This document shows positions 11,200 through 23,099 of a DNA stretch of 64,000 bases, piece after piece. The position numbers and the translations under genes are program-made. The stretch's first letter is position 1. The number at the start of each line of letters is the position of its first letter. The DNA comes from Callorhinus ursinus (Eukaryota; Chordata; Mammalia; Carnivora; Otariidae), in the NCBI RefSeq assembly GCF_003265705.1, contig NW_020312848.1, forward strand, positions 55,781,707 to 55,845,706, written 5' to 3'. Below the pieces are notes generated by a model that saw nothing but the letters and a program-made list of their open reading frames with translations, was not told where the DNA came from and did not search any database.

Positions 11200-12360
11200 A
11201 TTTGCCTTCTTCCCAGCTTTGGTGTGCCCCAGCACGCAGGCCTCCTCTGCATTCTCCTTTCCTTGGTGGTCTCATCATATTTCATGGCTTTTCATACCAT
11301 CAATGTGCAGACAACTTCCCAATTTAAATTTCTAGTGCAGACCTTTCTCCTTAAATCAAGGACTCAGTTGGATAACTGCATACTCAACATCTCCCATTGG
11401 ATGCCTAAAAAGTATCTCAAGCATGATGAACAGAACTACCTGCCCTGATCATCACACATTCCTGCCAAACTTGCTCTACCGACCAGCTTCTCTATGTCAG
11501 TAACTGGCAAAATCATTTTCTCTGTTACAAAAGCCAAAATATTTGGAGTATTCATGACTCCTTTTTTCTCACACACCTCATCTCCAAATCCATTAGCAAA
11601 TCCTCATAGCTCTGTCTCAAATATAACCAGAATTCAACTACCTCTTATCACTTCATCTTCTCTAGCCCATACCACCGCCATCATTCACCTGGACTACTGC
11701 AGCAGCCTCCTAACAGATCTCACTTCTCCATTTTTACCCTATCCCATTCCCCTGCCACCACCAGTCTTCTTCCACATACAGTCAAGGTGATTCCATTCAA
11801 ATATATTCACTCCCATGCTCAACACCCTCCAACGGCTCCTCATTTCACTCCAGTAAAACCCCAAGTCTCACAGTGACCTACAAGACCCTATATGGACTAA
11901 TTCTTTGTCCTCTCTGATCTTATCTCATCTCCTGGACCAGGGTCCAGGCTTATTGGCCCTTTGCTGTGCCTCAGACGCACCGGGCATGCTTTCAGTTAGG
12001 TCCGTCTTGCCTCTGCAAGAAAAAAAAGAAATCTTTCATGTCTCAGAAGGCTAAGTCCTCTCCTCCTTCAACTCTTTCCTTAAAAGCCAGCTTCCCAATG
12101 TTTCAAAGCCACAGACCTCTCCCACCACCTTCCTTCTATGTGCTCCTGATCCTCTAACCCTGCTTTCTCTCTCTCTCTCTTTTTGCCAGTAACACTCATC
12201 AACATGTAACACACCACATGTATAATTTGTTGTCTGGATCTAACTGCTAGAAAGTAAGTTCCACAAGAGCAGGAGTGTTCATTTTGTTTACTGATGTACT
12301 CTCATTCCCAAGCACCTCCCATATATTAAGACCTCAATTGATATTTGTCAGATTTAGTCT
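11200..12360 (+). repeat. L2 LINE, long 3' portion
   Basis: Blocks match the order of L2 from its late ORF2 to the 3' end: GGTCTCATCATATTTCATGG, ACTCCTTTTTTCTCACACAC, CACCTGGACTACTGCAGCAG, then the terminal TTGTCTGGATC...GTAAGTTCCACAAGAGCAGG. No intact frame survives. Confidence 0.7.
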
Positions 12361-12439
12361 TACGTAGCTGTTGGACATACAAAATTGATGCTTGAGAGAT
12401 GGATTTCTGGACTCTCTGGAAATAAAGTTGAAGATATAG

Positions 12440-12980
12440 ATCTTCACTCTTGTTAATCTTCATCTTCTATTGCCTGGACAGCTGCAGTGACCTTCTGTCA
12501 GTCTTCTGGCCTCTAGCTTCTTTCCACTTCAGTCCATTCACCACACTGTCACCAAATTTTCTAATACATAGTTAAAAGTACTATGCTCGTTCCCATCTTC
12601 TGCTTAAAACCTCCCAGTGACTTCACTACAGATAAACTATAGATCCCTCAACAGGATGTATAAGGCTTTCTATGATGTGGCCCCAGCCTAATCTTCCAGT
12701 TTCATCCATACCCAGCCCAACCCACATAGTCTCTACGCCAGTTACAGCTTCCTAGAGAGCCTGCACATTCTCCCTGAGGTGCCTAGTTGTGTGTCTTGTC
12801 TGTCCCCTGCTTTTACTATGCCTAAGCAACTCCATCTTAACCTGCAAAACCTGGCTCAAGTAATACCTCCACGCTAACATACTCCTTGACCCTGCCTCTC
12901 TCTGCCACAATTAGTTGTTCTTTTTTCTCTGTTCCTTCAGCAATGTGTACCTGTCTTTATAGCACTTCGTAGCACAGTGG
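12440..12980 (+). repeat. L2 LINE fragment
   Basis: A second copy of the L2 3' region: CTTAAAACCTCCCAGTGACT, GGCTTTCTATGATGTGGCCC. Diverged; edges approximate. Confidence 0.6.
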
Positions 12981-13304
12981 GGCGGGAGGCTAGGACTGCC
13001 AGTCAGTAAGCAACACCAATATGGTTGAAAAGTTTTTGTTTTTTTTAATGTCTTGCTCTGTCGGTTCTCTTTCTGTTTCTCTCTCCCTCAAACACACATA
13101 CCCCCTACATACACACACACAACTGCCTTGGATTAATTTTCCTTGAATTGATCAGTTATATAAATGCGGTCCTGAGCGCAGTTGTCTTTAAGTTGTCCTA
13201 ACCTTTTGGTTTATTGATTTTTCAAGGATCCAAAGTGTTTACTGAGTTTTAGAAATTGGATTTTGTACTTATGTACTTATTTTTTTGTACTCTTCTATTT
13301 TTTT

Positions 13305-13453
13305 AAGATTTTCTTGATTTGAGAGAGTGAGTGAGCGGGGAAGGGCAGAGAGAGAGGGAAAAGCAGGCTCCCCACTGAGCGGATCCCAGGACCCTGAGAT
13401 CATAACCTGAGCTGAAAGCAGACGCTTTACCAACTGAGCCACCCAGGTGCCCC
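13305..13453 (-). repeat. CAN SINE, shortened
   Basis: Complement of a CAN SINE ending GAGCCACCCAGGTGCCCC. Flanking near-repeats TGTACTCTTCTATTTTT and TGTACTGTTCTGTTTTT start at 13286 and 13454. The body lacks about 50 bp of the usual central part. Confidence 0.92.
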
Positions 13454-13474
13454 TGTACTGTTCTGTTTTTTTTG

Positions 13475-15126
13475 TTTTTTTTTTTTTTAACAAGGATAGC
13501 TTTTCCTTGGCCTTCTCTATCCCTTTGAAAATATTTTTTATAGAAAGTTTTGTTTTGTTCTTTTATTCTCTGATTATATATTGATCTCAACATAGTGATA
13601 TGTTTTTATTTTTTTCTCCCAACTGTTAGAATTGCATTATGTTTACCCAAGGGATCCACGTCTATGTAAAATATGACTAGGTTTGGCTATTCCTTCCATT
13701 CACAGTTTTTTTATGATTTCTAAAAGTTTTTTCTACTTTTCCTGAAAAAGAAAATGTTACATACTGACAAAATTTACCTTGAGAAACTCCCTAGTTCATT
13801 CCTCTGGCAGAGAATCTACTTGCTAACTCTGATTTCCAAGGAGGTTCTCAGACCTACCCTAAGAACTAAGTGAAAATAGAGTTATAGGGTAATGCCCACC
13901 TCACATGGATTTAACTCCTATTTGGGGGTTAGGGCTTGGCCTTTAGCACCCCTGTCCCTCTACCCTTCTCTCTCTTTCCCTGGATGCTGGTTTGTCTTTA
14001 CATGACAGCTACCAGGACACAAATGGGGTCCCCTCACCACCACCATTTCGCACAAGTATTTGATTTCTGCTTTACATAACACCAGAGAGATTGATCAGTT
14101 ATATAGTCCCAATTCTGAGCACAGCTCCCCCCAATTTGGAATTTACCATGCCTTGTGCTGAGGACATTTTCAAACACTGAGGGAGGGAAATGTCTGATTC
14201 ATTAATGAGTAATGTACCAGCTTCCTCTCTAACTTGTCTCCCTTCAATGCTTCACATTCTGACTGTTCAGTCAGGTTTATCCTATTCCAACCCTGTGTTT
14301 GAATATGACTGGAAAAAGTTGCTGAGCTTATTTTAACTTACATACTTAGGATGATGTTTCTCATACATGATTTGTAGTTTCATGTTATTCACTGTTCCTG
14401 GATTAATTGAAGAAAACCTGGTAGCACTTCTGCACAATCTGGACTATAAAATTACACTTATCCATTAGGCTGAAAATTATTTTTAACTACTTTTATAGGA
14501 TTTCAAGCATCTTAGCACTTTCTTAACAGTGAAAGTTCAATGTTCACATATTCAAGGGCAATGAAACATTCTTGTCTGACCTACAACTTATTAATGGGAC
14601 AAAAGCCTGTCCAATCATTCAGGACTCTGACAGTTCAACGTATTTTCTCAACAGGACTTTTTACAATATGTACGTTAAAACAAATGTCCATTTATTCTTC
14701 TTTCCCAGAACTTGATACTTTCAGCAATTCTTAAAAGGACAGAGATGTTTACTAACAGATTACGAATGTATGAAGGATAATCTTGAGAATATAAGGAAAT
14801 TCTGTTCTTTTTATCTTTATTCTTACCAGATCAGAGTCAGACAATGGTCTCAGTCATACGTTTCAACTAGAAAATGCACAGTTGGCTTTTTCTGATGCTA
14901 CAATACAATCATTTTCAACTTTTAAAATGATTTTTGGAAGAAGAAGGGATGCAATAGTGGATAAGAATCTGCATAAAAGCACTATTTAGGTCTCTTTCAA
15001 AGAAATAACATTTGTATAATAATCAAGCATCAGTGTTTAAAGGAGCCCCTAAAACATTAATTAATTATAATACATGAAAATTATTCTTGCACCATGTTTA
15101 GTTTAACTTCTTTTCTATAGCCACCT
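13475..15126. other. Intronic sequence, no gene
   Basis: Unassigned AT-rich sequence; no repeat family recognised with confidence. Confidence 0.55.
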
Positions 15127-15140
15127 ATACGTGAATTTTT

Positions 15141-15349
15141 TTTTAAGGTTTTATTTACTTAAGGTTTTATTTAAGGTATTTGACAGAGAAAGAGATAGCA
15201 AGAGCAGGAACACAAGCAGGGGGAGTGGAAGAGGGAGAAGCAGGCTTCCCGCGGAGCAGGGAGCCCGACTCGGGACTCAATCCCAGGACCCTGGGATCAT
15301 GACCTGAGCTGAAGGCAGACACTTAACGACAGAGCCACCCAGGCACCCC
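15141..15349 (-). repeat. CAN SINE
   Basis: Full-length complement with head GAGCCACCCAGGCACCCC at its right end. Direct repeats ATACGTGAATTTTT (15127-15140) and ATATGTGAATTTTT (15350-15363) with one mismatch. The tail carries a small duplication of AAGGTTTTATTTA. Confidence 0.95.
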
Positions 15350-15363
15350 ATATGTGAATTTTT

Positions 15364-16215
15364 AATAAGCTCGTTTATTATAAATAAAGCCTACAATCTA
15401 AGGATACTTTTTTTTTAGAAATTTCATGTCAGTGACAGGCTGCCATACACAGTGTAACTTTTCTCCACAAGCACACAAATCTTTTCCTTGATTTTTAATT
15501 AAAAAAAAAAAAAAGAATTTTTACTCCCTTTCACATAGTTACACCTTCACATGATATTTAAAATCACCTGTTAGAAACAGTTTACTTTGGTAATCACTTT
15601 GAAAACAGCATGTTTTAGACACACTGCAACAACACAAAAATAATCATATGCAGTTTTGCAACATGTGCTACAAAAACCTTAAAAATATTGTTCTACACCA
15701 ATAGATAAATATGGCCAAAATCTTTTCAATCTGAATTCTGTTAGTAAAAAGGGTAATTGTTCCCTTATTTTTCTTCATTTGCTTGCAACTAGGATTGTCA
15801 CATAAAATATATTCATGGGACATATTTATACTAAAAAAATTGGTCATTATCTGAGATTCAGATTCAACTGGGAATCCTATATCTTTATTTGCTAAACTTA
15901 AGTGGGGGTGTGGGTTTGCTCTTCTTTAAAGTGGTAAAGTAATGGTTCCTTTTTTGTTGTTCTTCCCTAGCGTGGAAGGCCCTTACCATGGCCTTTGCCT
16001 TAGAGGACAACTTAAGGACTTCAAGAACTTGAGACAGGTTTAGAGGAAAACCACAAATGGCCAAAGGGTGGGAAAATAAGAAATAACAATATTTAAACTG
16101 AGAGGATTATGGTGATGAAACAGTCACCAAGTATTTGGAGTGGGCTCACCAGCAGAGTGTGCCAAGTTCCTCATTTTTGACGAAGGCATGCAAAAACTGG
16201 CTAAAACACAGCTTA
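15364..16215. other. Intronic sequence, no gene
   Basis: AT-rich and unassigned, with a poly-A run near 15501-15514. Confidence 0.55.
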
Positions 16216-16219
16216 GGAT

Positions 16220-16485
16220 AAGCATGGTAGCTATATTTATTGAATGCCAGTGTATTCTGTGCATGATTGAATGCCAGTGTCTCATGATTTATCCCTAACC
16301 CTCATGGGCAACCCACAAGACGTATACCATTATCCCCATGTTTTAGATAAGGAAACTGACACGTTATGACACTTTAGTCATAAGATATGTAAATGGTTAA
16401 GCCCAGATTCATATCACATCAAAGTGCATCTGATAACAAAGCCCAATACTCTCTCCACTACACCTCACCTCTTCTCTAGAAGGTT
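16220..16485 (-). repeat. MIR SINE
   Basis: Complement of MIR: TTATTGAATGCC..., CATTATCCCCATGTTTTAGA, GGAAACTGA, ending CTCTCTCCACTACACCTCAC. Ancient mammalian-wide element. Confidence 0.7.
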
Positions 16486-16820
16486 TTATGAGCTATTGGG
16501 AAGAATGTTATCAAGCAAACTTGTCTGTAAATATTAGACATAGGACTGGCTTATGAGTATTTAGATCATTTAAATGAGGTCATATGAAAGAGCAGTTGGA
16601 TGGCTGAAAAATCCTCAAGATTTCTTCTGTCCTCCCAACTTACTATTAGAAATCATTGTCAAAGTAGGGGCACCTGGGTTGCTCAGTTGGTTAAGTGTCC
16701 AGCTCTTGATTTCAGCTCAGGTCATGATCTCAAGGTTGTGGGATTGTGCCCCATGTCCGGCTCTGCACTGGGCATGGAGCCTACTCGGGATTCTCTTTCT
16801 TCCTTTCCCTCTGCCCCTCC

Positions 16821-16822
<2 letters not shown>

Positions 16823-16874
<52 letters not shown>
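16823..16874 (+). repeat. Microsatellite (TC)n inside SINE
   Basis: Near-perfect CT array of about 26 units, arising from the pyrimidine-rich domain of the host SINE. Confidence 0.97.
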
Positions 16875-16878
<4 letters not shown>

Positions 16879-16891
16879 TCCAAAAAAAAAA

Positions 16892-16920
16892 AAAGAAAGA
16901 AAGAAAGAAAGAAAAGAAAA
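16892..16920 (+). repeat. Microsatellite (GAAA)n in SINE tail
   Basis: GAAAGAAAGAAAGAAAGAAA-type tetranucleotide repeat at the poly-A tail of the SINE. Confidence 0.93.
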
Positions 16921-17154
16921 TTAATTATTGTCAATGTAGTATCTGGCTACATTAGATGGGATTTTTGACGTGGCATATTGTTTTATCTTTCTAAAGTCAG
17001 TTTAGACTTTTTTAATGATCATAACACTATTAAATCTTTAGGCATAAGAATCAAATGTTCAACGAAGCATGTTTTAAAATTTGCTTTCTCAACAGCCCAG
17101 TAGATCCATTCACTTTTCAATTTAAGTTAAACCCTCAGATTTTTAACATTTATC

Positions 17155-17268
17155 TTTCTGTCTTCAAATCCACAGACTACATGCTTTTCTGAGAGTGGGA
17201 ACTCTCAGTATCTAGATAAGTGCATGATATGCAATGGATGCTCACAAATATTTGATTAAATATTGTGT
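17155..17268 (+). repeat. L2 LINE 3' end fragment
   Basis: TGAGAGTGGGAACTC... and GGATGCTCACAAATATTTGA resemble the terminal L2 motif (GTAGGTGCTCAATAAATATT). Weak. Confidence 0.45.
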
Positions 17269-18402
17269 GAGATAATATGATTCTTTATAAACAGTGAATA
17301 TTTATAAATACAGTATTATAATTGTCATCAGGAATCTCCTTTTAGAATCTTCTTTCCTTAACTTTGCTTTTCTGGTCCTACTTATACAGTTAATAGAAAT
17401 AATGTAAGTGTAGAGAAGGCTAAGAATTTTTCTTAGGATTTCACTCTGGCAAGTCCTCCTGGAGATTTAACTATGACTGTTTTTTATGGCTGCAATTTCC
17501 TTAATATGGGGCCTCAGCCATTCTCCATCATCATAAATCCGTTTTATATACTTAAAAGCAGGATTGAAATTTTTTCCACTTTTTATATCTTGCCTCTTCA
17601 CTTAGATACATTATTTCTGTCTTGAGATTATGTTATGTAACTATTGTAAAAAAAAAATTGAAATTATATGGCAGGAAAAAACTAGTATACCACCTCAGAA
17701 ATTTTAACTAATAGATGTATTTCCAAATGCAAAATGAAATATTTAAAGTAATTATTCAAGTAAATAAGGGAACCATCTTTGCTCTTTGTTCTAATTACTT
17801 GAATATTTTACTTAAAATTGCTTTTATTCACTTGACCTTGTGTTTGAACTCACAGATTTGTAGTATCTCCAGATGGACATTATTTGGTCAGGACTTTTTC
17901 AGGAGCAAGGAATAAAAGAATCACAATGAAACTGCTGATGAAAAAAAAAAGAGAGAAAGGAAGGAGGAAAGATTTTACTGGTTCCTATTAGCTTAAGACA
18001 TGGTGGGTACAGATGTTCAAACAGCAACATGGAGAGCCTCCCTTGCTCTGTGTCTAGGTTCTCCTGCCCTTTGGTCAGTTTTGTGTTCAGGGAGGCTTTC
18101 TCAACATACTGGCAAAGTTGGGCATCAGACAATCTAAATTAACATCATCTTTAGTACTTGTCATCTTTCAAAGAGAGAGGTCCTTTCCCAGTATTTATAT
18201 TAAATCTCAAAAAGACTCTGGTCTTGATTTGGTCACATGCTTATCCCGACTAAGCTCTGCATCAAAAGAAAAGTTCACTGAAAGGGCAGCTTGGTTTGCA
18301 AGCTCACCTTGTGGTAAGGGAGGTAAGCCATATGATGACAGCCCCATTAGAGAGGAGGGAGAGTTTTCAAAAGAGTTGCCAGTAGTAGAGACAGCGAGAG
18401 TT
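17269..18402. other. Intronic sequence, no gene
   Basis: Unassigned. A purine-rich run lies at about 17940-17975. Confidence 0.55.
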
Positions 18403-18421
18403 AAAGTAGTTAGGTAGGTTA

Positions 18422-18643
18422 CAGGGCACGTGGGTGGCTCAGTCATTGGGCGTCTGCCTTCGGCTCGGGTCGTGATCCCGGGGTCCTGGGATCGAGCCCC
18501 GCATCGGGCTCCCTGCTCCACAGGAAGCCTGCTTCTCCCTCTCCCACTCCCCCTGCTTGTGTTCCCTCTCTTGCTGTGTCTCTCTCTCTGTCAAATAAAT
18601 AAATAAAATAAAATAATTTAAAAATCTTAAAAAAAATAAAAAT
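18422..18643 (+). repeat. CAN SINE, full length
   Basis: GGGCACGTGGGTGGCTCAG head, GATCCCGGGGTCCTGGGATC core, TC-rich domain and AATAAATAAATAAAATAAAA tail. Target duplications AAAGTAGTTAGGTAGGTTA (18403-18421) and a copy with a 4-bp deletion at 18644-18658. Confidence 0.95.
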
Positions 18644-18829
18644 AAAGTAGGTAGGTTAAAACAAATGTTTACTAAAATATTATACCTTTTGAATAAAAAT
18701 CATTTTTAGGAAATGCAAATAATTTAAAACAGCTCAAGTGAGCATGATACATTTTTTTAAAAGCATTAAAAATACACTCACAAGAACTATATTGCACATT
18801 TAGTACATTTTAGATAATATTTTATCTTC

Positions 18830-18965
18830 TTTGAATCTCAGTTTCATCATCTGAAAGAGAATAATGCTCACCTTATAAGATAACTATGCAGATTAAAGGT
18901 GAGGATATAACTGACAGTACTTTCTATACTATGTAGTGCTATCTATATAATTGTAAAGTATTATG
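18830..18965 (+). repeat. MIR SINE fragment
   Basis: AATCTCAGTTTCATCATCTG followed by a diverged MIR 3' half. Edges uncertain. Confidence 0.5.
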
Positions 18966-19925
18966 ATTTCTAAGAAAATCAGTTCCTAAAGAAAGCAAAG
19001 TTACCCCTGTCAAACTCTAGAAAGTCTCTCTTACAAATATATCCCATTACACCTGTGGTGTTTTTTCCTGAGGAATCAGTGCTTGAATATAACACACAAC
19101 TGCTTTGTGATAGGTTTTTATTGATGAGAACAATAATAACAACAGTAGTAGGGGTGATAGGCAGAGGTGGCTACTCAATAAATTCTTAGGGAATTAAATG
19201 TATTTCTGGGGAATGAAAAACCCAAGTAAGCTAATTTAGTAAAAAAAAACTAATGGCAGATAGATGGCAGACAGAGTGGAGGAGTAGCTGGTCTTAAGTT
19301 TAGGCTGAGCTGATCTTACGAGCTAACAGAACAATCCTCTTTAAAGGAAATACTCCTAAATACCAGTCGTTTGATGGCCAAAGTGCCATTCAGATAATTA
19401 CTCCCAGGAAATGTTTTGCCAGTGAGATTATCCCAACTATCAACTGAAAAGAAATAAAGAAATGTTTTATGGATGATTCAGTTTCACCTGCTATGTGTAC
19501 AACATTTTAAGAGAATGAATTAGTCAATCTGTTTGAATCATCTTTACGTGTTCCTTTTAGTAAGGAGCACAAAGCTGGCTACATGGCCAGCACTATTTCA
19601 GAAAGAAAGAAAAAACAGAAACAGTAAAAAAGACATTCTATATTGAAAGCCTGATCCAGGCATATTACAGGAATAATTGTATCAAGACAAAAATATATGA
19701 AAAGTGAAAGTATTTCTGGAGTTACTACCAATATAAATATTAAAATTGCTCACACATCCCGATCTGGCAGATTATATAGATAGAAAAAGCAATATATGCC
19801 AACACAATGGCATTGAAATAAAATGTAACTGTAGAAAAACAATCTCAGAGTTGAAAATTATTATAGTTAGAAAATAACTTTGGAAGTCATTAGTTCAGCC
19901 TAGGAGTGTGCTTGTAAATATTTAA
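18966..19925. other. Intronic sequence, no gene
   Basis: Unassigned, AT-rich. Confidence 0.5.
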
Positions 19926-19934
19926 TCATCATCC

Positions 19935-20100
19935 TTTCAGGGGAGGAAAAAAAAAGTCCTGATTTGTAATGTTTGCCAGTTTCTGTGATGTAAATACTCC
20001 AGCCATGGCCTATTTCAAGCTTCCAAGGTAAGGTCACTGAACTCACATTGGAAAGATGCACACAATAGGCCGTCATGAGCCATAGGACTCCAGCACATGA
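19935..20100 (+). repeat. Dispersed ancient repeat, family not named
   Basis: The first 90 bp are clearly related to 40147-40245 (shared blocks: CTGAT-TGTA-TG-TTGCCA, TTTCAAGCT-CCAAG, GTCACTGAAC). Two diverged copies at unrelated sites imply an interspersed family; a DNA transposon is possible but unproven. Confidence 0.6.
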
Positions 20101-20274
20101 CTAGATCAACACTATCATTTTACAAATAAGAAAGCAGCTGAGGCCAAATAAGTTGGGTGACTGGCTTTTGGGTCATACAACTATTCAGCTGCACAGCCAC
20201 AACTAAAACTCAAGTTCTCCCCCATGCTACACCTCAGGGTGTGAGTACCTTATGAGAAAGGGGTCATAACTGAT

Positions 20275-20492
20275 TGGTGCCTGCCTGACTCCCCTAGCCT
20301 GGTTAAGCTCCCCTTCAAAGACTCCCATAGACTTTCCACATTGAGTTTAAGCTGTGGTCTATTTGTCTGTCTTCCCTACTAGTCTGAGATCTCATGGACA
20401 GTTGTAAAGCATTTTATTCATTTTTGTGTCATCAGCACCCTACACACTATCTGGAACATAGTAGATGCTCAAAAAATATTTGAGTATATGAA
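20275..20492 (+). repeat. L2 LINE 3' end
   Basis: GTCTTCCCTACTAGTCTGAG, ATCAGCACCCTACACACTAT and AACATAGTAGATGCTCAAAA follow the L2 terminal consensus order. Confidence 0.65.
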
Positions 20493-20497
20493 CAAAC

Positions 20498-20765
20498 AAT
20501 AATAATAAAGAACATTTATTGACCTACTACATGTCAAGCACTGCTCTTATGTGACTTACATGCCTTAACTCATTGAGCCATCAGAGTAACCATCACAACA
20601 AGTGAGGTAGGTGTTATAATCATTCCCATATCTCAGATGAGAAAATGGAGGCTCAGAGAAGTTATTTGCCCAAGGGGCACACAGACAGCAAATGGTTTTA
20701 AACCTTCCAGGCTGTCTCCAGAGCCTGTGCACTTGAACACTTTGCTGTCCCTTATTTAACCAGCA
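20498..20765 (-). repeat. MIR SINE, near full length
   Basis: Complement of MIR: CATTTATTGACCTACTACAT, TTAACTCATTGAGCC, AGATGAGAAAATGGAGGCTC, GAGAAGTTATTTGCCCAAGG, and the head at AGAGCCTGTGCACTTGAACA. Confidence 0.8.
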
Positions 20766-21763
20766 GTGTCATCAGGCTATATCGCTCAGCAACAAATACT
20801 TCCAAAAGGTTTCCCTCCTTTCCTTATGAAAGACAGATATTTCCTGGAGAAGATCTAGTCTGACCAATACACATCTTTGTTAATGGGGAGGAGACTTAAT
20901 TAATTGAAATGATCAAGGAAATAGGGTGTTTACATTTTCTCATTATCTGAGGATTAAACAGAAACCTGTATTTTTTAATTAAAAATCCTGTTGTTGACAA
21001 TGGGCTCTAGTCCTATTTTTTTTTTTTGGCTTTAATTTAAAAAAATTAACCTTTCTTTGATTTCTCAGTTTGAAAAGTGCCATCACTGTTTGCTATCAAG
21101 AGAATGTAAAGAAGATGAGGGACACTGGGTTAAACTCCAGGGGTATTCTGCAGTGTTTTTTCCTTAAACAGAAAAAATATCCTCTTTCCCTCCTAGTTTT
21201 CTTATGACTTGCCACCTCATCAAGTGAGATAACAAAAAAGCCCATTAGTATATTTGGGCATTTTCTTGGATTCTTAGTTAACTGAGAATTAGTACTGTGA
21301 GTGACTTATATACCAACTCTAAGATATGAACCTTATTTTTAAAACAGAATAGCTCAGATTTAAGAAAAAAAAAAGATCATTTTAAAGGCTCCTTCAAAAA
21401 GCCTAAAAGAAAAAAAGTCATTCACCCTCTACATTGCATAAATGGGTATCAACTAAGATGCAAATTGGTTGTAATGCTTTTTTTTCTTTGGGCAATAATG
21501 GTTCATTTATTTTCTTCCTGTATTACTTTTCCTAAAGAAAATACAGTGACAAATTTTGTAGTAGGCTAATGTTCCAAATTTTAGAAGACACACTAATATC
21601 ATAGAAGTTCATTTAATTTTTCCCCATAATATATTCTAGAAGTTTTAGATACATATATGCAGTTTATTTGGAATTTGTTTTTGTCCTCTAATAGTACAGC
21701 TTGTTTTAAACCCTTCTTTTCTTCTACTCCTTGTCATTCCCCCCACCATGGCCAAAATTTTCT
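20766..21763. other. Intronic sequence, no gene
   Basis: AT-rich and unassigned; several homopolymer runs. Confidence 0.55.
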
Positions 21764-21902
21764 TTTTTTTTTTTTATTTTGTTTATTTATTGGAGAGAAA
21801 GAGAGAGATAGAGAGAGTAAGCATGAGGGGGGTGAGAGGCAGAGGGAGAAGCAGGTTCTCCACCGAGCAGAGAGCCTGATGCCTGATGTGGGGCTAGAAG
21901 AA
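21764..21902 (-). repeat. CAN SINE, lacking the tRNA head
   Basis: Complement of the SINE tail and middle (TTTATTTATTGGAGAGAAAG, GAGGCAGAGGGAGAAGCAGG). It stops before the GAGCCACCCAGG head, so it is 5'-truncated. No clear direct repeats. Confidence 0.85.
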
Positions 21903-21934
21903 GAGAATAATAATACTTTGTACTTCAAAAGGTG

Positions 21935-22025
21935 TTTATAAAGAGTAAATCACAGGGTTTGGCAGAATGCCTGGCACATACATGTTAAGCATTCAGTACA
22001 TGTTACTGTTATTTTTATTATTATA
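21935..22025 (+). repeat. MIR SINE 3' fragment
   Basis: AGGGTTTGGCAGAATGCCTG and CATTCAGTACATGTTACTGT match the MIR 3' part. Confidence 0.55.
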
Positions 22026-22539
22026 TGGCTTATACCTCTTCCAATTCTTCACCTTAATGACACACTTTGCTTTGCCCTCTGGTCCAGTGAAACACTTTGT
22101 ATGTGAAGAGAAAGTCACAACACATTGTGCTTTATCTTAAAGGAGCCCTCAGACCTATTAAGCAATCCTCCTTTTCATTTCTTGCTGACCTCTTTTTGCA
22201 TGACTTATTGTAGCTATTCTAAACCTCTTTCTCTACTCTGAAGATCCTAGTACCTCTTCTGTAACTATTACTTTCAGTGATGTTCATATACCCTAATTTG
22301 TTTTTAAAATATTGAGACCATATGCCCAAAAGTCCAGTGTCTCTGTACATCATCTTACTTATCCTCACCTGCTGTCTCAGAAAGTGATCTTTCTTATGTT
22401 CTAGGCTCTTGAAAATGCCTCTTTTTACTCTTTTGGGATACTGCTCCAACAAGTTTTATCTCTCCCATTTGCTTTCCTTGGTTTCCCCACTTCTCTGGGC
22501 TCAACTACTTGCAGTTCTTCTGACCATGCCATATATTCT

Positions 22540-22825
22540 CTCCTGCCTCTATAACTTTTTTTACAAACTGCTGTGCCTGCGTCTATATCTTTTTACAAAC
22601 TGCTGTGAAGGAATTTCCCTTCATCCTCCTCCTCCTTCAAGACTCAGCTGTAGCATCATTTCCAATGTGGTTGGCTGCCCTTTTTATGCATTCTCATAAC
22701 TGTCTATCAATCCTCCATCGAGTGACTCTGACTTCCTAGAGAAAGGCACCATACCTCTGTATTCCCAGAACCTACCACCATGCCTGGCCCTTAGTAGATA
22801 CCCAATAAATGTTAGTGGGAGAAAT
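22540..22825 (+). repeat. L2 LINE 3' end
   Basis: CTTCAAGACTCAGCTGTAGC, AGAGAAAGGCACCATACCTC and CTTAGTAGATACCCAATAAA match the L2 3' end. It contains a local duplication of TATATCTTTTTACAAACTGC-like sequence at 22556-22610. Confidence 0.65.
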
Positions 22826-22875
22826 ATCTACAAATAAGCACATGTCTTTCCTACAATTTAAGAATAAACTTTTGA

Positions 22876-23069
22876 GGGATGCCCGGGTAGCTTAGTTGGT
22901 TAAGCCTCTGCCCTTGGCTCAGGTCCTGATCCCAGGGTCCTGGGATCGAGTCCCACATTGGGCTCCTTGCTCAGCAGGGAGCGTGCTTCTCCCTCTGCCT
23001 GTTGCTCCCCCTGCTTGTGCTCTCTCTCTCTTTCTGACAAAATAAATAAATAAAATTTTTTTTAAAAAA
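22876..23069 (+). repeat. CAN SINE, full length
   Basis: GGGATGCCCGGGTAGCTTAG head, CCCAGGGTCCTGGGATCGAG core and AATAAATAAATAAAATTT tail. Direct repeats AATAAACTTTTGA (22863-22875) and AGTAAACTTTTGA (23070-23082). Confidence 0.95.
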
Positions 23070-23099
23070 AGTAAACTTTTGAAAAAAGAAAAAAGAATA

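Larger units (their letters stand above)
16667..16926 (+). repeat. CAN SINE, older type with expanded (TC)n
   Basis: Head GGGGCACCTGGGTTGCTCAG and core TTAAGTGTCCAGCTCTTGAT (older subfamily). Direct repeats ATTGTCAA(A/T)GTAG at 16655-16667 and 16927-16939. The internal TC tract has grown to about 50 bp, and the A-rich tail is a (GAAA)n array. Confidence 0.95.

Noticed and set aside
16574..16968. Frames encoding long Ser-Leu or Glu-Arg repeats
   Set aside because: They translate the (TC)n array of a SINE, not a protein.
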